A DNA stretch of 64,000 bases, taken from assembly GCA_043228905.1 (NCBI GenBank), contig JBHGNT010000001.1, positions 24,180,001 through 24,244,000 of the forward strand, in the 5' to 3' direction. This document shows, in pieces, positions 10,630 to 21,300 of this stretch. How positions within the stretch are numbered: position 1 is the stretch's first letter; each line of letters opens with the position of its first letter. The notes beneath the pieces are model-generated. The model worked only from the letters and a program-made list of their open reading frames with translations. It ran no database searches and was not told the DNA's origin. Origin of the DNA: Azolla caroliniana (Eukaryota; Polypodiophyta). Both the position numbers and the translations under genes were made by a program.

Positions 10630-11440
10630 TCATGAAGATGCAAACTCCCATCGGGTTAGTAAAGATGTGCATTGCCGCAAGGAGCAACCAACTCAGTAGC
10701 TCACATGATGAATGCCATGAATAAAGTGCTGGGAGATTGTATCTTTGATATCACTATGCCTTTCCTCGATGATATTCCTATAAACGGGTGCCCAAAATCA
10801 GAGAAGAATGACCTTTTAGATCAAAATGGGTGCAGAGGCTTTGTTACGGATCATATCAGAGATTGTGAGATGGTGCTACAAAGACTAGAAGGTGTAGGCC
10901 TAACATTTGGACAACAAGAAATTCTAGTGGTTGGAGATCTTTGTGGACCATACAAATGAAAACCTTCTCTTGAGAAGGTGAATGCTATTCCGAAAATGCG
11001 AGAGGAATGTGGAACACAAATAGAAGTCTAAAGATTCTTAGGGGCGTGTGCCTTATACCATATTTGGATTCCGCACTATGCTCATTTGGTTGAATCCTTG
11101 TATAACTTACTAAAAAGAAAAAGGAAATTCTACGATGAAGGTAGACAAGGACTACTTGATCGGGTCAAAAGTGATAATTGAAACATATTGCCTTCCAATC
11201 ATTGGGATGATCTCAGGATGTGTCACACCAGATCTAGATCGCTTACATCAAGTCTTTGAACCTAGAGATCCACCACATTGCCAGAAAGAACAACGCTATG
11301 ACGAATATGCTATCAAGAGCAAGATTTGAGAATGAGAGTGACATGGTTTCGGAAGATGAAGATGTCACCGTCGACTTCTTCAACATGGCTTGACTGTCCA
11401 TGGAGGATAGATGGATGCTAACCTTCCACGTTGTCATGGA
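10630..11440 (+). pseudogene. RT C-terminus and RNase H remnant of Gypsy element C
   Basis: Directly after element A the interrupted RT continues: MQTPIGLVKM, then a P-Q-G-A-T-N-S-V-A-H motif and PFLDDIP, the catalytic F-L-D-D loop. A connection segment with FLGACALYHIWIPHYAH follows. At about 11118-11135 part of RNase H is missing, after which VDKDYLIGSKVIIET and RYDEYAIKSKI with SEDEDVTVDFF appear. Several frame changes and stops. Same element as 1-2075. Confidence 0.75.
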
Positions 11441-11841
11441 GAAAACCGTCCCTAGGCGGAAACCGGGTATAACGTGCGTAAACCGGCCCTTACACGTGGG
11501 CACAAGTTTTGTTGTATAGTACACAGATAGGTACAAGTCGGCTGAGGTGAAATCCTAGGTAGCACACATTCATTAGGGAGAAAATTGAGGCGTATTCCTG
11601 TCCTAAAGGACAGGGAATAAACATGATGTAATGGGTGGTAACGGTCTCCTTCTTTGGGTTATAAAAGAGAGGGAGAGGTATTGTAAAAAAGATATTGCAT
11701 TTTATGGAGGACAAAGTGCTGCCAGACTAGAACTGAGCTCTTCTCCTCTATCTTCCCCATAGTCGTTCTGTGCAGGTTTTCAGGAGGCTGACTCTGCTCC
11801 ACGGAACGCCCAAGTGCTTCGGGCAGAGTCTCCATCTCGCG

Positions 11842-11899
<58 letters not shown>

Positions 11900-12230
11900 G
11901 CGTCGGAGCCTATCACTCGCTGGCTCGCCGGTTGTAACTCCTTGATTTATATATACATAGACATTCGTTCTGTCTCCATTGTTTAGAGTTAGTTGCAACT
12001 CCTGTGAATCTGTGTGTCTGTGCGCGTGTGAAGTACATCGGTAGTTTCCTTCCCCTCTTCTCATTCGGTTATTTCTCGGTCCAAGGCCCCCGTGGTCCTG
12101 CCTCGTTCTCCATGCACGCGCGTAACAACGCGACAATGCCTTCAACGAGAATGTGTATAAAGGGGAGTGGTTACGGATCGGTAGGTTGTTGAGCACAATG
12201 ACAGTGGATGCTTCATGGATGAAAGAGAAT
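11440..12230. mobile_element. LTR-like insert in element C, with a (TG)n microsatellite
   Basis: The pol of element C is interrupted here for roughly 790 bp. The insert holds a TATA-like GGTTATAAAAGAG at about 11656 in the plus orientation, a (TG)27 tract at 11843-11896, and no ORF. This is the look of a solo LTR. I could not find a clean terminal repeat or target duplication, so both edges are approximate. Confidence 0.45.
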
Positions 12231-12234
12231 GCTC

Positions 12235-12800
12235 TATGAATCCGGAAGAAAGCTTACCAGTACTTTCTGAAGGGAGGATTCCTTTGGCGGCACCCGAAGA
12301 GGAGGATAAGGACGCCACGACGAGTGGTGGTGAAGAGAGAGGACCAAGTGTCATTGATATCTAAATTCCACAAGAGTCCTTGTGAAAGTCATAGAGGAAC
12401 ATGGTCGACGTTCGAAAAGTAGAAGGAGAAGTACTGGTGGTTGAGCATGTACAAGGATATACTACATTTTGTGTCCACATGTGAAAGCTACCAAGTACAT
12501 TCGAACATATGTCACCGTAATGAGCTACACTTGACATACCCACTCACCATACACTTCAAATGGATGGTAGATCTGGTATCGATGCCAATGGGAGTGGGAC
12601 AGATGTAGTACTTGGTGTTGGCAAGGGAAGACCAGCCAAATCAAGTGAAAGGATGGGCCTTGGCACATAAGATGACCTCAGCCGTTTGCCAATTTCTACT
12701 CGAAGAGGTCATCTGCTGATACAGATGTGTGGGAAAGATAATGGTCGGTCGACGGGAGCTAGATGCACACGAAGCAATGGAGCTCTTCAAGCAACTAGGA
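12235..12800 (+). pseudogene. Integrase remnant of Gypsy element C
   Basis: Element C resumes with KKAYQYFLKGGFLW, then the zinc-finger end (S-T-C-E-S-Y-Q-V) and a core reading YPLTIHFKWMVDLVSMPMG. Next come YLVLAREDQPNQVKGWAL and the second acidic site region GRRELDAHEAMELF. Stop codons are present. It runs into element D at about 12800 with no preserved junction. Confidence 0.7.
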
Positions 12801-13209
12801 GTGATATTGGAGATCATGTATGGTTATTACGACGGCACATAAAAACTACCCGAACATATGACTGGATTATCAACAGTTAGGGCCTTTCCGTATTAACGAA
12901 AAAATTAATGATGTCACTTTTCACCTGGAGCTACCTGCACAACTATGGATACATCCAATATTTCATAGTTCTCTTCTAGAACCCTCTTAGGACAACACTA
13001 TTCCCAATCATATTACACCACCTCCACTCCCGATCAAACTTCAAGATGGACATGAGTACGAGGTTGCTACCATCCTCCATTCCAACATTGTTCGTAACAA
13101 GCTCTACTATTTGGTCTATTGGCTAGGATATAATCCAAGCGAACGTACTTGGGAACCAATAGAGAATGTGGCAAATGCTCAAGCTCTTCTTGAGGACTTC
13201 CATCGTTAG
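12800..13209 (+). pseudogene. Integrase C-terminus with chromodomain, element D
   Basis: The frame reads [32 protein letters not shown] and [12 protein letters not shown], then a chromodomain at about 13040-13209. The chromodomain has HEYEVATIL, YYLVYWLGYNPSERTWEP and the helix ALLEDFH. Chromodomains of this kind steer integration to histone-marked chromatin. A stop (TAG) replaces a codon just after SSLLEPS. Only the C-terminus survives. Confidence 0.8.
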
Positions 13210-13262
13210 TATCCAGAAAAACCTTGTCCTCAATCAAAGATGACTTGCAGCACTCGTCGTTT

Positions 13263-13277
13263 AAAGGGGGGGGATAA
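13263..13277 (+). promoter_or_regulatory. Polypurine tract of element D
   Basis: AAAGGGGGGGGATAA lies directly before the LTR start TGTCATGATATGG. This is the plus-strand primer site of the element. A second copy lies at 13464-13478 because of the 201-bp tandem duplication. Confidence 0.8.
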
Positions 13278-13478
13278 TGTCATGATATGGCTCCAAAAGG
13301 ATTTGAACCCATGACCTTGTGTTACATAGGTTGAAGTCATACCACGTACTTGGGAACCAGTAGAGAATGTGGCAAATGCTCAAGCTCTTCTTGAGGACTT
13401 CCATCGCTAGTATTCAGAAAAACCTTGTCCTCAATCAAAGATGACTCGTAGCACTAGTTGTTTAAAGGGGGGGGATAA

Positions 13479-13910
13479 TGTCATGATATGGCTCCAAAAG
13501 GATTTGAACCAACGACCTTGTGTTATATAGGTTGAAGCCATACCATTAAGCTATGTATTATTCTACAAAAAATGGTATTTTCATTTGTTATTTCACTATA
13601 GGAAATCCATGTATATTCTAGAATACTCTAGAACAATCTAGAAACTTGAAGAGTACTCTTGACAATACTATAAATAGAGGCACATGACATTATTTAGAAC
13701 CAATTCGGTTCAACATGAGTCTTAAGCCTCGTAGTTGTTCTTGTATTCTTCTTCATATAATAATATCCTTCTTGTTGTCATCATTCTCTCTCTCTCTCTC
13801 TCTTCCCCTCTCGTGATTCTAACACACTCTTTCCCTTCTTAGTACTAATCATCATTCTTCTCCTCTATCTTTAGTCCTAACTCTCCCTGTCTCTAGTACT
13901 ATCCCAGACA
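13479..13910 (+). repeat. 3' LTR of element D
   Basis: It starts TGTCATGATATGG and ends CCCAGACA. It aligns with the minus-strand LTR at 39298-39749. A TATA-like ACTATAAATAGAGG lies at about 13668. A (CT)n run is at about 13788. Close to its start, on the opposite strand, are tRNA-like boxes: GGTTCAAATCC (B box) and TAGCTTAATGG (A box), about 32 bp apart. Confidence 0.75.
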
Positions 13911-14099
13911 TCTCCTCGACTCCTATGATCGGTTTCTCCACTCATAAGGCTCTTCTCAACTCCCTTGCTATTGCGACATCGACCCCCCTAGACCTACCGA
14001 ACCCTTCATTTCCGTGTCAACTTTGGCTACCTTCTTGTCTACTTGGCCTTCATGAACTTTGGCTCATCTGAATCAATCCACTCGACCAAATCTATTGTC

Positions 14100-14449
14100 T
14101 CTGATTCGTTCCCGCTCTCGTCCTAATTGATTGTCTCCAATTCTTCCTCCTTCTTTATGCCTTTGACCACATCTGACCATTTCTTGATCCTAACCTTTTT
14201 CTTCCGATCAGCTCTGTCCTTCTTGATTCTGTCACCTTTGCTGCCTATTCTGGCTTTTCCGGATGTTTCGACTTCTTCAGTTGAATCAACATCTTCTTTG
14301 GCTCTCCTCTTGCCTTCGACTAGCTCTTTTTTGGGTTCGTTGGCAGCTCTCCCCTCAAGTGCAGCACGTCGAGGTGTTGGATACCAAGCATATCCTTGAA
14401 GTGCTATAATTTGTCCGTCCCAAGCGTCTTGGTGAAGATGTTCAGCCAC
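14100..14449 (-). pseudogene. Charged C-terminal extension of Copia H Pol
   Basis: On the minus strand, after RNase H, the frame gives a Lys/Glu-rich tail of about 90 residues including KKDRADRKKKVRIKKWSDVV and a K-x-E-x-ELET motif. The same tail follows RNase H in element F in one uninterrupted frame (41405-42517), so it belongs to this Copia family. I do not know a domain for it. 13911-14100 continues the same kind of degenerate sequence. Confidence 0.5.
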
Positions 14450-14799
14450 CTGTTGATCGGTTCAAACATACCTAAGTTCGACTTCACAACTCAGAACCCC
14501 CTCACCCACAAAGTGGAAAACAAGGTTCTTGGCCAGCTGCATACATACTAATGTTGTTACAGTAGATCGGGATCGAAGTGGGAACTTCAACCCATAAGTC
14601 TTGCAACAACCATTGAAGCCATATAGCCTCACAAGTTGCGATGGTGGCAACTCTATACTCGGCTTTGGTGCTCAATAAGGCCATTGTTGGTTGCTTCATG
14701 CTAGTCCAAGCTACAGCCGCACTCTTGAGAGAGAACATGAAACCTGATGTCGACCATCGATCCGACACATCTCCGGCCCAGTCGACATTCGTATAGTCG
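14450..14799 (-). pseudogene. RNase H of Copia H, distal part
   Basis: Minus-strand frames show SDRWSTSGFMFSLKSAAVAW and then the A-L-L-S-T-K-A-E-Y-R segment, the typical Ty1/Copia RNase H. It continues with a LAKNLVFH-like stretch in another frame. The domain is split by element B; the other half starts at 20649. TSD copy ACTAG is at 14800-14804. Confidence 0.75.
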
Positions 14800-14804
14800 A
14801 CTAG

Positions 14805-15284
14805 TGTTGGCCTAAGAGAGTATAATTCGGAGGCGGAGGTGTGAATCGGGAAGAGGTAAGGGCGAATAGATAATAGGAATATAGATATTTATTATGGAAA
14901 GGAAGGATCCTAATAGTTGTACAGATCTAGATACAGACCGATTAGTGGCCGGTAGCCGATCGGCGCCGTTTTGTAACTCTTACCAGATGCCTATAAAAGG
15001 ATCCGGATTGATATATAATAAATGGAAGTAATACAAGTGTTAAGCGTTGTTGTTAATCTTATTGTTGATCTTGTGTACTTGCCATTTGTGCCATCATTCA
15101 TAATCTTACGCATGTTATTAAGAAGTGGGTAAGTGATAAGTGTACGGAAAGGCAATTCGGAAAGTAACTAGATAGTGTTAAGTGAATAAGATCTGAATCA
15201 TCATCCATATCTTTGACCACCCCTTCAGAGACGTGTTCCGGAAGGACACCCCGTGTTTGTGGCTAGACTGGTCGAGGATAAACA
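14805..15284 (+). repeat. 5' LTR of element B
   Basis: It starts TGTTGGCCTA and ends GGATAAACA. A TATA box, CCTATAAAAGG, is at about 14991. It aligns throughout with 20171-20648. The internal sequence begins CAGTTTAGGC, but no clear primer site can be named. Confidence 0.85.
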
Positions 15285-15528
15285 CAGTTTAGGCAACCAC
15301 GATTTCTACATAGAGCCGTGAACAACGGGGGATGGATGTCTAGATAGATGAACGACCTGGTGATCGAACAAGCGAAAAGACTAGTCGAGCGGTTGTGGAG
15401 GCGGGAGGCTTACTAACATGCGGCAGAAGAGATTCGACTGGATCAGTCTTTTCCTAGAGAGAATCAGCGGGTCATGGAGGAAACAGTTTGAATTCAAAAT
15501 CAATGACACTTAGACAAAGGAAGTAGCC

Positions 15529-16569
15529 TTGCTCGACGCCGAATCGATATTGCAGGCTTTAGCAACAGGTGGCGGAGATTCGGAAGCCTTTTTGGCAATC
15601 GAGTCAGAATCGAACAATGACGAATGGAGCGTCCACTCAAATTATAGCTCCAGTCACAATACTCCGGACATGTCAGAGGAACATGGGTCCGAGCACACAA
15701 TAACACCGGAGTCGGAAACTCCATTACCAACAACTCTGGCAATACAAGGGATTGTGGTTCCAACACCACCGGCAGACGAAGTTCATCTAGTGTGGCCAGA
15801 AGAAGTAATTCTAGAACAACAACCAAATGAAGACAATAATCGAGTGCCGACACCACCGGTCCAAGAAACCATACCAGCATTTGAACGTGCCGAAGACGAA
15901 GAAAACATGACGTACCCATACCCCAAGTACCATGACGAACCTGACAAGGACGTACACGTCTATGCCTTTTTATAGACATGGGAGGCCAACCATGTCTCAA
16001 AGGGGCTAACAGAAGCAGAAGCCAAACGACTGGTGGTGTGTTTGCATTCTAAACATCTTCTGGGGAGCTTCGCTACATTTCAGGGCCTGCGGGAGAAGTT
16101 CCTATGGTTGTTTCATCGGCAGGTGGCACAGAGAGAGCTAGTTGGTTGGTTCTATACTACATGCCAAGAAGCAAATGAAACTGTCCTACAATTTATAATC
16201 CGATCTCACTGTGGAGTAGTCAGAGGGCATTACGTCGGAGAAGCGATGGCGAGAAAAATATGGCGGAGCGGCTTGTGGTGGCCGACCACCCTAAAAGACT
16301 TGGTGCAGTACCGCAAGGAGTGTGATTTATACCAGCAAATGGGGCAGCCAACGGAATATGTACACATGCCACACCAGTTGGTACTCTCGTTACAACCGTT
16401 ACAGAAGTGGGAACTGGACTTTGTTGGCCCATTTAAGCCGGAATTAATGCGAACTAGAAACCAATACATTATAGTAGCGACGGATTATTGCACAAAGTGG
16501 TTACATGCAAAGGCGCTCTGGGACAACACCACGACATCCAAGGCAAAATTTCTGTATGAGTATATATAG
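15529..16569 (+). CDS. Gag fragment fused in frame to integrase, element B
   Basis: 15529-15975 encodes an acidic Gag N-terminus with MTYPYPKYHDEPDKDVHVYA, matching element A. One TAG later, the ORF 16033-16569 (178 codons) starts with Gag core residues ending ETVLQFIIRS. It then runs straight into the integrase zinc-binding region HCGVVRGHYVGEAMARKIW and the core WELDFVGPF and VATDYCTKWLHAKA. The join at about 16202 removes everything from the Gag end to the integrase start, yet keeps the frame. Whether the fusion is expressed is unknown. Confidence 0.65.
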
Positions 16570-17343
16570 TGCCAGTTTGGGTGTTTGATCGAGCTAATAA
16601 GCGACCAAGGAGGACACTTTATAGGACAAGTGTTGGAGAATTTGATGAAATTTTATGTAGTAATTCACAAGAAGAGCACGTCGTATTACCCCCACATGAA
16701 TGGACTGGCGAAGTCGACAAATAAGACGCTTCAAAACATATTGTGAGAAATTGTAAACGAGAACCAGATGGATTGGGGCACGAAACTACAAAGCGCTCTG
16801 TGGGCTTATCAGACAACCTATAACATGACCATTCAGTCAACACCATTCCAGTTAGCCTTCGGCCTTGAAGCGGTCATGCCAATGGAGTTCCAAATTCCCA
16901 GTCTGTAAATACAAGTATGTGAACGGTTAAGCGAGCAGGGGTCGGAACGGGTCCGGTTGGAAACACTGTGCGACCTGGAGGAGCACCGAATCCTAAGATT
17001 GATGCAATGAGAGTTAGAGCAGCCTTGGCGGAAGGTGTTCGTCGACCGGCACCGGCGAGGCAATGAAAAGGAATTTGGAATTGGCAAACCGGTGTTTGTG
17101 TTTTAGACACAGATAGGGAGCATGTCGGGGAAGCTCCGGTTTCACTAGACAGGACTTTACTGGATCACGAAGGAATTTAAGGGGTCGTATCAGCTAGGAA
17201 CATTAGCCGAGGAGCTACCGAAAAAAAGGGTCAATGGTTTCCAACTCAAACCATACAAGGGACCAATGCAAGCAAACCCATTCAAAGCACCGGCGCAAAA
17301 TGAAGAACAACTGGCTACCGGGGAAGTGGACACGGGAGGACAA
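16570..17343 (+). pseudogene. Integrase C-terminal half of element B
   Basis: After a TAG at 16567, the integrase continues in the same style as element A: a FGC-LIELISDQGGHF segment with the second Asp, YYPHMNGLAKSTNKTL with the Glu site changed to Lys, and FQLAFGLEAVMPMEF. The end is NGFQLKPYKGPMQANPF. Several TAG and TGA codons interrupt it. The E-to-K change at the third catalytic residue would inactivate it. Confidence 0.7.
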
Positions 17344-17603
17344 TAGAAGGATACCGGAGAGCCGGCAAGACCGGACGGGGTCGGAGGAATCACCAACACC
17401 CAATGAGAAAGGATATCGAACGTCGTACTTCCAACGTACAACAAAGAGGAAAACAGAAAAGAAAAAAAATAAATTTCAAACGGGAATGATGAAGAGCTGA
17501 GTGCAGCGAAGTGACGTCAAGCAAGCATTTAAGAAACACCACGTGTTATCATCATACTATAATTACCCATGACGTGTAAGTGCGACAACCAAAATAGGCG
17601 GCG

Positions 17604-18230
17604 ATGTGTGTATTGAAGACTCAGAGAAATGGGGATACAAAATTACCGAAAACAAGAAGGAGTCTCATATCGAGACAAGAAGCTTTCAGGACTATAGGGT
17701 GCGTAGACGACATAGAATACCAAAAAAAACACAAGCTAGAAACCAAAGATACTAAACCAATGGCCCTCCCTGCAGAAGCGAAAGATTGGTTCCAAAAGAA
17801 GCGGCTCAAAGGATTTATCGGGGTAGCAGAGGCACAACCACATAAAGAACCGGAAAAGGTCGCAACAACCATCAACATGGATGGTATATTAGAAGCAATG
17901 GTGCAAGCGGCCATTGAAATTCCGTCCGGCATCCTGCAATCACTCAAAAACCCCGCCACAGAGATCCTAACGAACTACTTCGGGGAATTTTTTATCGCAA
18001 GCAAAGCATACCGGCTGCAGGGAGGAGAGAATCCTTTTTTTTACGGGAAATAGCCAGAGTTCTGCTGCCGTGAATCCCCGACTACTCGCCATGCCGAAGA
18101 ACAGGGCTAGATTCATCCTCACAACCTTCGAAGGCTTGAAGTTGGATTGGCCCTTCATCGTCGTAAACGCACTCTGGACGGTGATCTCAACGGTGGCAGA
18201 AGGAAAGAAGGCATGGACCAAAGTCGCGTA
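17604..18230 (+). CDS. Accessory protein N-terminal domain, element B (unknown function)
   Basis: The ORF 17604-18053 and a shifted continuation to about 18230 match the accessory ORF of element A. Shared marks are KKRLKGFIGVAEAQPH, YFGEFFIASKAYRLQGGENP and then MPKNRARFILTTFEG. Sequence identity is moderate, so the two elements diverged long ago, yet the domain is still alignable. The frame is broken once at about 18050. Function is not recognised. Confidence 0.55.
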
Positions 18231-20170
18231 GTGCCTAACGGTTCTGGTGCCACCGACACACCGACACACGCCATTAAACCAAAAAAGAGGGCACAGGCAG
18301 AGACAATGCCTCAACAATTGTCGAAACGGCAACAGCTACTAGTGAAGCAGAACCAATTCCAGAGCCTAACAGAGAGGAACCTGCAAGGCCGACAAAGCCC
18401 ATTCAGATCAAGCTACGAAGACAGGATAGGGAGCAAGAGCAGCACGAACCGGTGACGAGGGCACACTAAGAGACCGCGAAAGACGAGGATTTGGAAGAAG
18501 AAGAAGAACAGCTTCATATGCCTCCTAGAACATGTCACAAGGAGCAACAGGGAATTAGATTAGGTTCGGAGAAGGACACTACACCGATCGCCCGCTCAGC
18601 GTGGTGGGGCCAAGACTAGGAGAAAATGCAAGGGAGAGACCCAAAACGGTTGAGAGGGTACCACCGGAACTAGAGATAGAAAAAGTAGTACAACCGGGTC
18701 TGTCACAACAGTAGCAGAATGAGGCAGAAAGGCCGGAACTGGAACTCGGGATGGAAGAACCAGTTAGGCAGAGCTTAGGGGCACAGCGGGGAGAAATGCC
18801 GGAAGAAGAGTGGGCAAGGGCCAAGGAATTAGCAGCCATTATGGCTAATATGGGCCAGGGAACCAGCACAGAGACGGAGCCGGTGGAACGTGAAAGAAGA
18901 CAGGGCGAAGCTCTAGTCAAAGAGACAAAACAGGTGGCACCGGAGAAAGAGCACGAATGGACAAAAGAGATTTAAGCGTTCAAGGAGGAACTGGTCGCAC
19001 AAGCGGCACTGAAAGAAAGGCAAAAACAACTACGAAAGACAGTTGAGGAAGAGAAGCGGAAGGTGGAGGAAGGACTCCATCGAGTACAGAGTAATATGGA
19101 CCGACTGAAGGAAGAAAAGTAAATGTTGTTGTAGGAGAAAGACAAACTCCGGACAATGGTGGAGATAGAGATTTAGTGGCTCAAAGAAGAACTCCCACAA
19201 CAATAGGACTCAGACAATTGGCTGAGATCACAAGTCAACCGGTGTCTTAAGCAAAAATTAGAGGATTTTGACAATCTGTACCGGGACTACAAGAAGTTGG
19301 AAATGGAGTATGACCGGCAATAGGACAAGTTGAAGGAGGCCCGGGCAAAACTCAAAGAGAAGACAGAGGCTCTAACGGCTCAAAAGAAATTGTTGGAAGA
19401 AAGAACGACATAGTTGTTGACCGACGCGGCGAAAGAGCGGTTGGAAATGCTTGACACATAGAATCAAATAATAGAACGATCATGGACTGTATTGGAGTAA
19501 GTGCAAACAACATACCAAACCCGGATCCAGAATTATGAAGTGCAAGCAGCAACAACAACAATGTTAATCAAGCAATTGAAGAAGGAGAAAGAGGTTACGG
19601 AGGACAAGGTCAAGATGGGCATCAACCGCATCCGGATGATTGTTAGTGCTTGGAAGGACCGAATGAAAATAAAAATAGACGATTACTCTGAGCGGGTATG
19701 GAATCAATGGTCGAATCAAGCGGTGGTGCTCAAACTTCTATAAGATCGACAAAGAAAGCATAGTCACCATCCAAGAAGAATTGTTGGATGACTTTTATGC
19801 CCTGACCGAATCACAAATAGACATCGTTCAGAACCTCCTTGACGGATTTGAAGATGACCAACTATAGGTGCCATTGCAGCTAGAAGGGAGCGGAGAAAAA
19901 AGCAAAACAGATAAACCTCAACCATGAAGAGAGACAATCGGAATTGGGGACTTACACATAGTAGCTGCTAGATAAGTTGTCGGAGACAGAGCCAGAGAGA
20001 CCAGAGAAGCAATCAAAGCAGTCGGAGAAGGCGATGGAGAAGCCGCAGGTGGAAATAGAAGAAGAGCCACTCGACCCTCTGGACCAAAGCATCGTGGACA
20101 TACTTGATGAAAAATCAAGGAGTTTACCATGGGTTCGATGTGCAAGGCACTGTCCCACGGGTGTGCCATG
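18231..20170 (+). pseudogene. Accessory protein C-terminal region, element B: charged linker and long coiled coil
   Basis: This is highly charged sequence. 18751-18975 is Glu-rich. About 18975-19700 reads as a long Glu/Lys/Leu helix with heptad spacing (for example LKEKTEALTAQKKLLEERT and LIKQLKKEKEVTEDKV), broken by stops that fit CAG or CAA decay. A VDILDEK motif at about 20090 matches FDILQDD of element A. The tail reaches the conserved block against the 3' LTR. Role unknown; coiled-coil oligomerisation is an inference. Confidence 0.5.
20122..20170 (+). promoter_or_regulatory. Conserved block abutting the 3' LTR of element B
   Basis: GCAAGGCACTGTCCCACGGG and then TGTGCCATG lie directly against TGTTGGCC, the LTR start that the TSD independently confirms. 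The block is the counterpart of 10108-10156 and 52555-52602. There is no polypurine tract here. Confidence 0.65.
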
Positions 20171-20648
20171 TGTTGGCCTATAAGAGCATGATCCGAAGAC
20201 GGAGGAGTGAACCGGGAAGAGTTAAGGGTGGATAGATAATAGGAATATAGATATTTATTATGGAAAGGACGGATCCAGATAGTTGTACCGATCCGTATCT
20301 GCACCTATTAGTAGGCGGTAGACACCGTTTTGTACAACTCTTATTGGATGCCTATAAAAGGATCCGGATTGATGTATAATTAACGGAAGTAATAAAAGTG
20401 TTAAGCGTTGTTGTTTTTAATCTTATTGTTGATCTTTTGTACTTGTTGTCTGTGCCATCATTCATAATCTTATGCATGTAATTAAGGAGTGGGTAAGTCA
20501 TAAGTGTTGCATAAGGCAATCCAGGAAGTAACCGGATAGTGTTAAGTGAATAAAATCTTAATCATCATACATATCTCTAACCACCCCTTTGGAGATGTGT
20601 TTCGGAAGGACACCTTGTGTTTGTGGCTAGTCCAGCCCAGGATAAATA
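20171..20648 (+). repeat. 3' LTR of element B
   Basis: It starts TGTTGGCCTATAAGAGC and ends GGATAAATA, where the 5' copy ends GGATAAACA. The TATA box CCTATAAAAGG is at about 20351. The TSD copy ACTAG follows at 20649-20653. Confidence 0.85.
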
Positions 20649-20848
20649 ACTAGTTGTTCAGCTATACTGTGCCGATACAACAGTCCTCGATCCTTCATGT
20701 TGCTCACATATCTCAATATCCAATGCGCGCACTGAAGATGTTTGATTGTTGGTCGCTGCATGAACTAACTTATCGCGCCAAACGGATAGCTAAGGTTGGG
20801 TTGGGTGATAGTTAGATATATTAGGCTTCTAACAATTTATCAAAACCG
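20649..20848 (-). pseudogene. RNase H of Copia H, proximal part
   Basis: The minus strand continues the RNase H and its upstream segment interrupted by element B (ILRYVSNMKDRGLLYRHSI-like). At about 20845 the sequence jumps: the left side matches element F near 42550 and the right side matches F near 43440. The intervening RT is deleted. Confidence 0.7.
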
Positions 20849-21300
20849 TTGTGTTTGTTGTATCCATACCAAATCTGTGGGTTCTTGTGGCAAGTTGAGC
20901 ATAGCTTCTCATTCACCGATTTCAGGGCCCTCTTGGCCGCATCCGACCTCAACTCTTGAGGTCCGTTGTCACTCCCCTTGGTGTCAGATTCCTCCCAATC
21001 CGATGCACCTTTGTCGGTCCCGTACTCTGGCATCTTCATCTTCCCTTTGTCTTTGCGCGTGAACCGTCTCCTCAGTTCCTTGCACGGGAACAGCACGACC
21101 GAGTCTTCACTGCTCACCCGCTCTTCATTCAACTAGTCATTCCGACTCAGCTCTTCATTCGGGCCACTTAGCCGGAATGAAATCGGACTCTCTCAAAGTG
21201 TTGAAATCTTCTTCCTGAATCATCTCAAGCTCACTAGTCGCATCCTCAGTAATTGGAATGGAGTTGGGGGTCAGAAGGGAATACTAGGATGTCGACTCGT
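20849..21300 (-). pseudogene. Integrase-RT linker of Copia H
   Basis: The minus frame 20821-21132 reads an acidic, Lys-rich linker with RRRFTRKDKGKMKMPEYGTD, matching RRWFTHKEKGKKKMPEYDTG in element F. This is the variable region between integrase and RT of Ty1/Copia elements. It joins directly to the deletion point at about 20848. Confidence 0.6.

Larger units (their letters stand above)
12800..13910 (+). mobile_element. 3' end of a chromodomain Ty3/Gypsy element (D)
   Basis: The fragment carries the integrase C-terminus, a chromodomain, a polypurine tract and one LTR. It is closely related to minus-strand element E (39298 onwards), which shows the same GDHVWLLRRHIK and LGPFRI-x-EKIN segments. 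A 201-bp tandem duplication (13144-13344 and 13345-13545) repeats the chromodomain end, the polypurine tract and the first 65 bp of the LTR. The 5' part of the element is absent. Confidence 0.8.
14805..20648 (+). mobile_element. Non-autonomous Tat-like Gypsy element B nested in Copia H
   Basis: LTRs at 14805-15284 and 20171-20648 and a perfect 5-bp target duplication, ACTAG (14800-14804 and 20649-20653), define it. Inside are part of gag fused to integrase, then the accessory ORF. Protease, RT and RNase H are absent. It is 5.8 kb against 8.5 kb for the related element A. Many in-frame stops are TAG or TAA where CAG or CAA fits, consistent with C-to-T decay. It would need enzymes from another element to move. 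Confidence 0.85.

Noticed and set aside
11780-12196. ORF with long His-Thr repeats
   Set aside because: It comes from translating the (TG)27 microsatellite.
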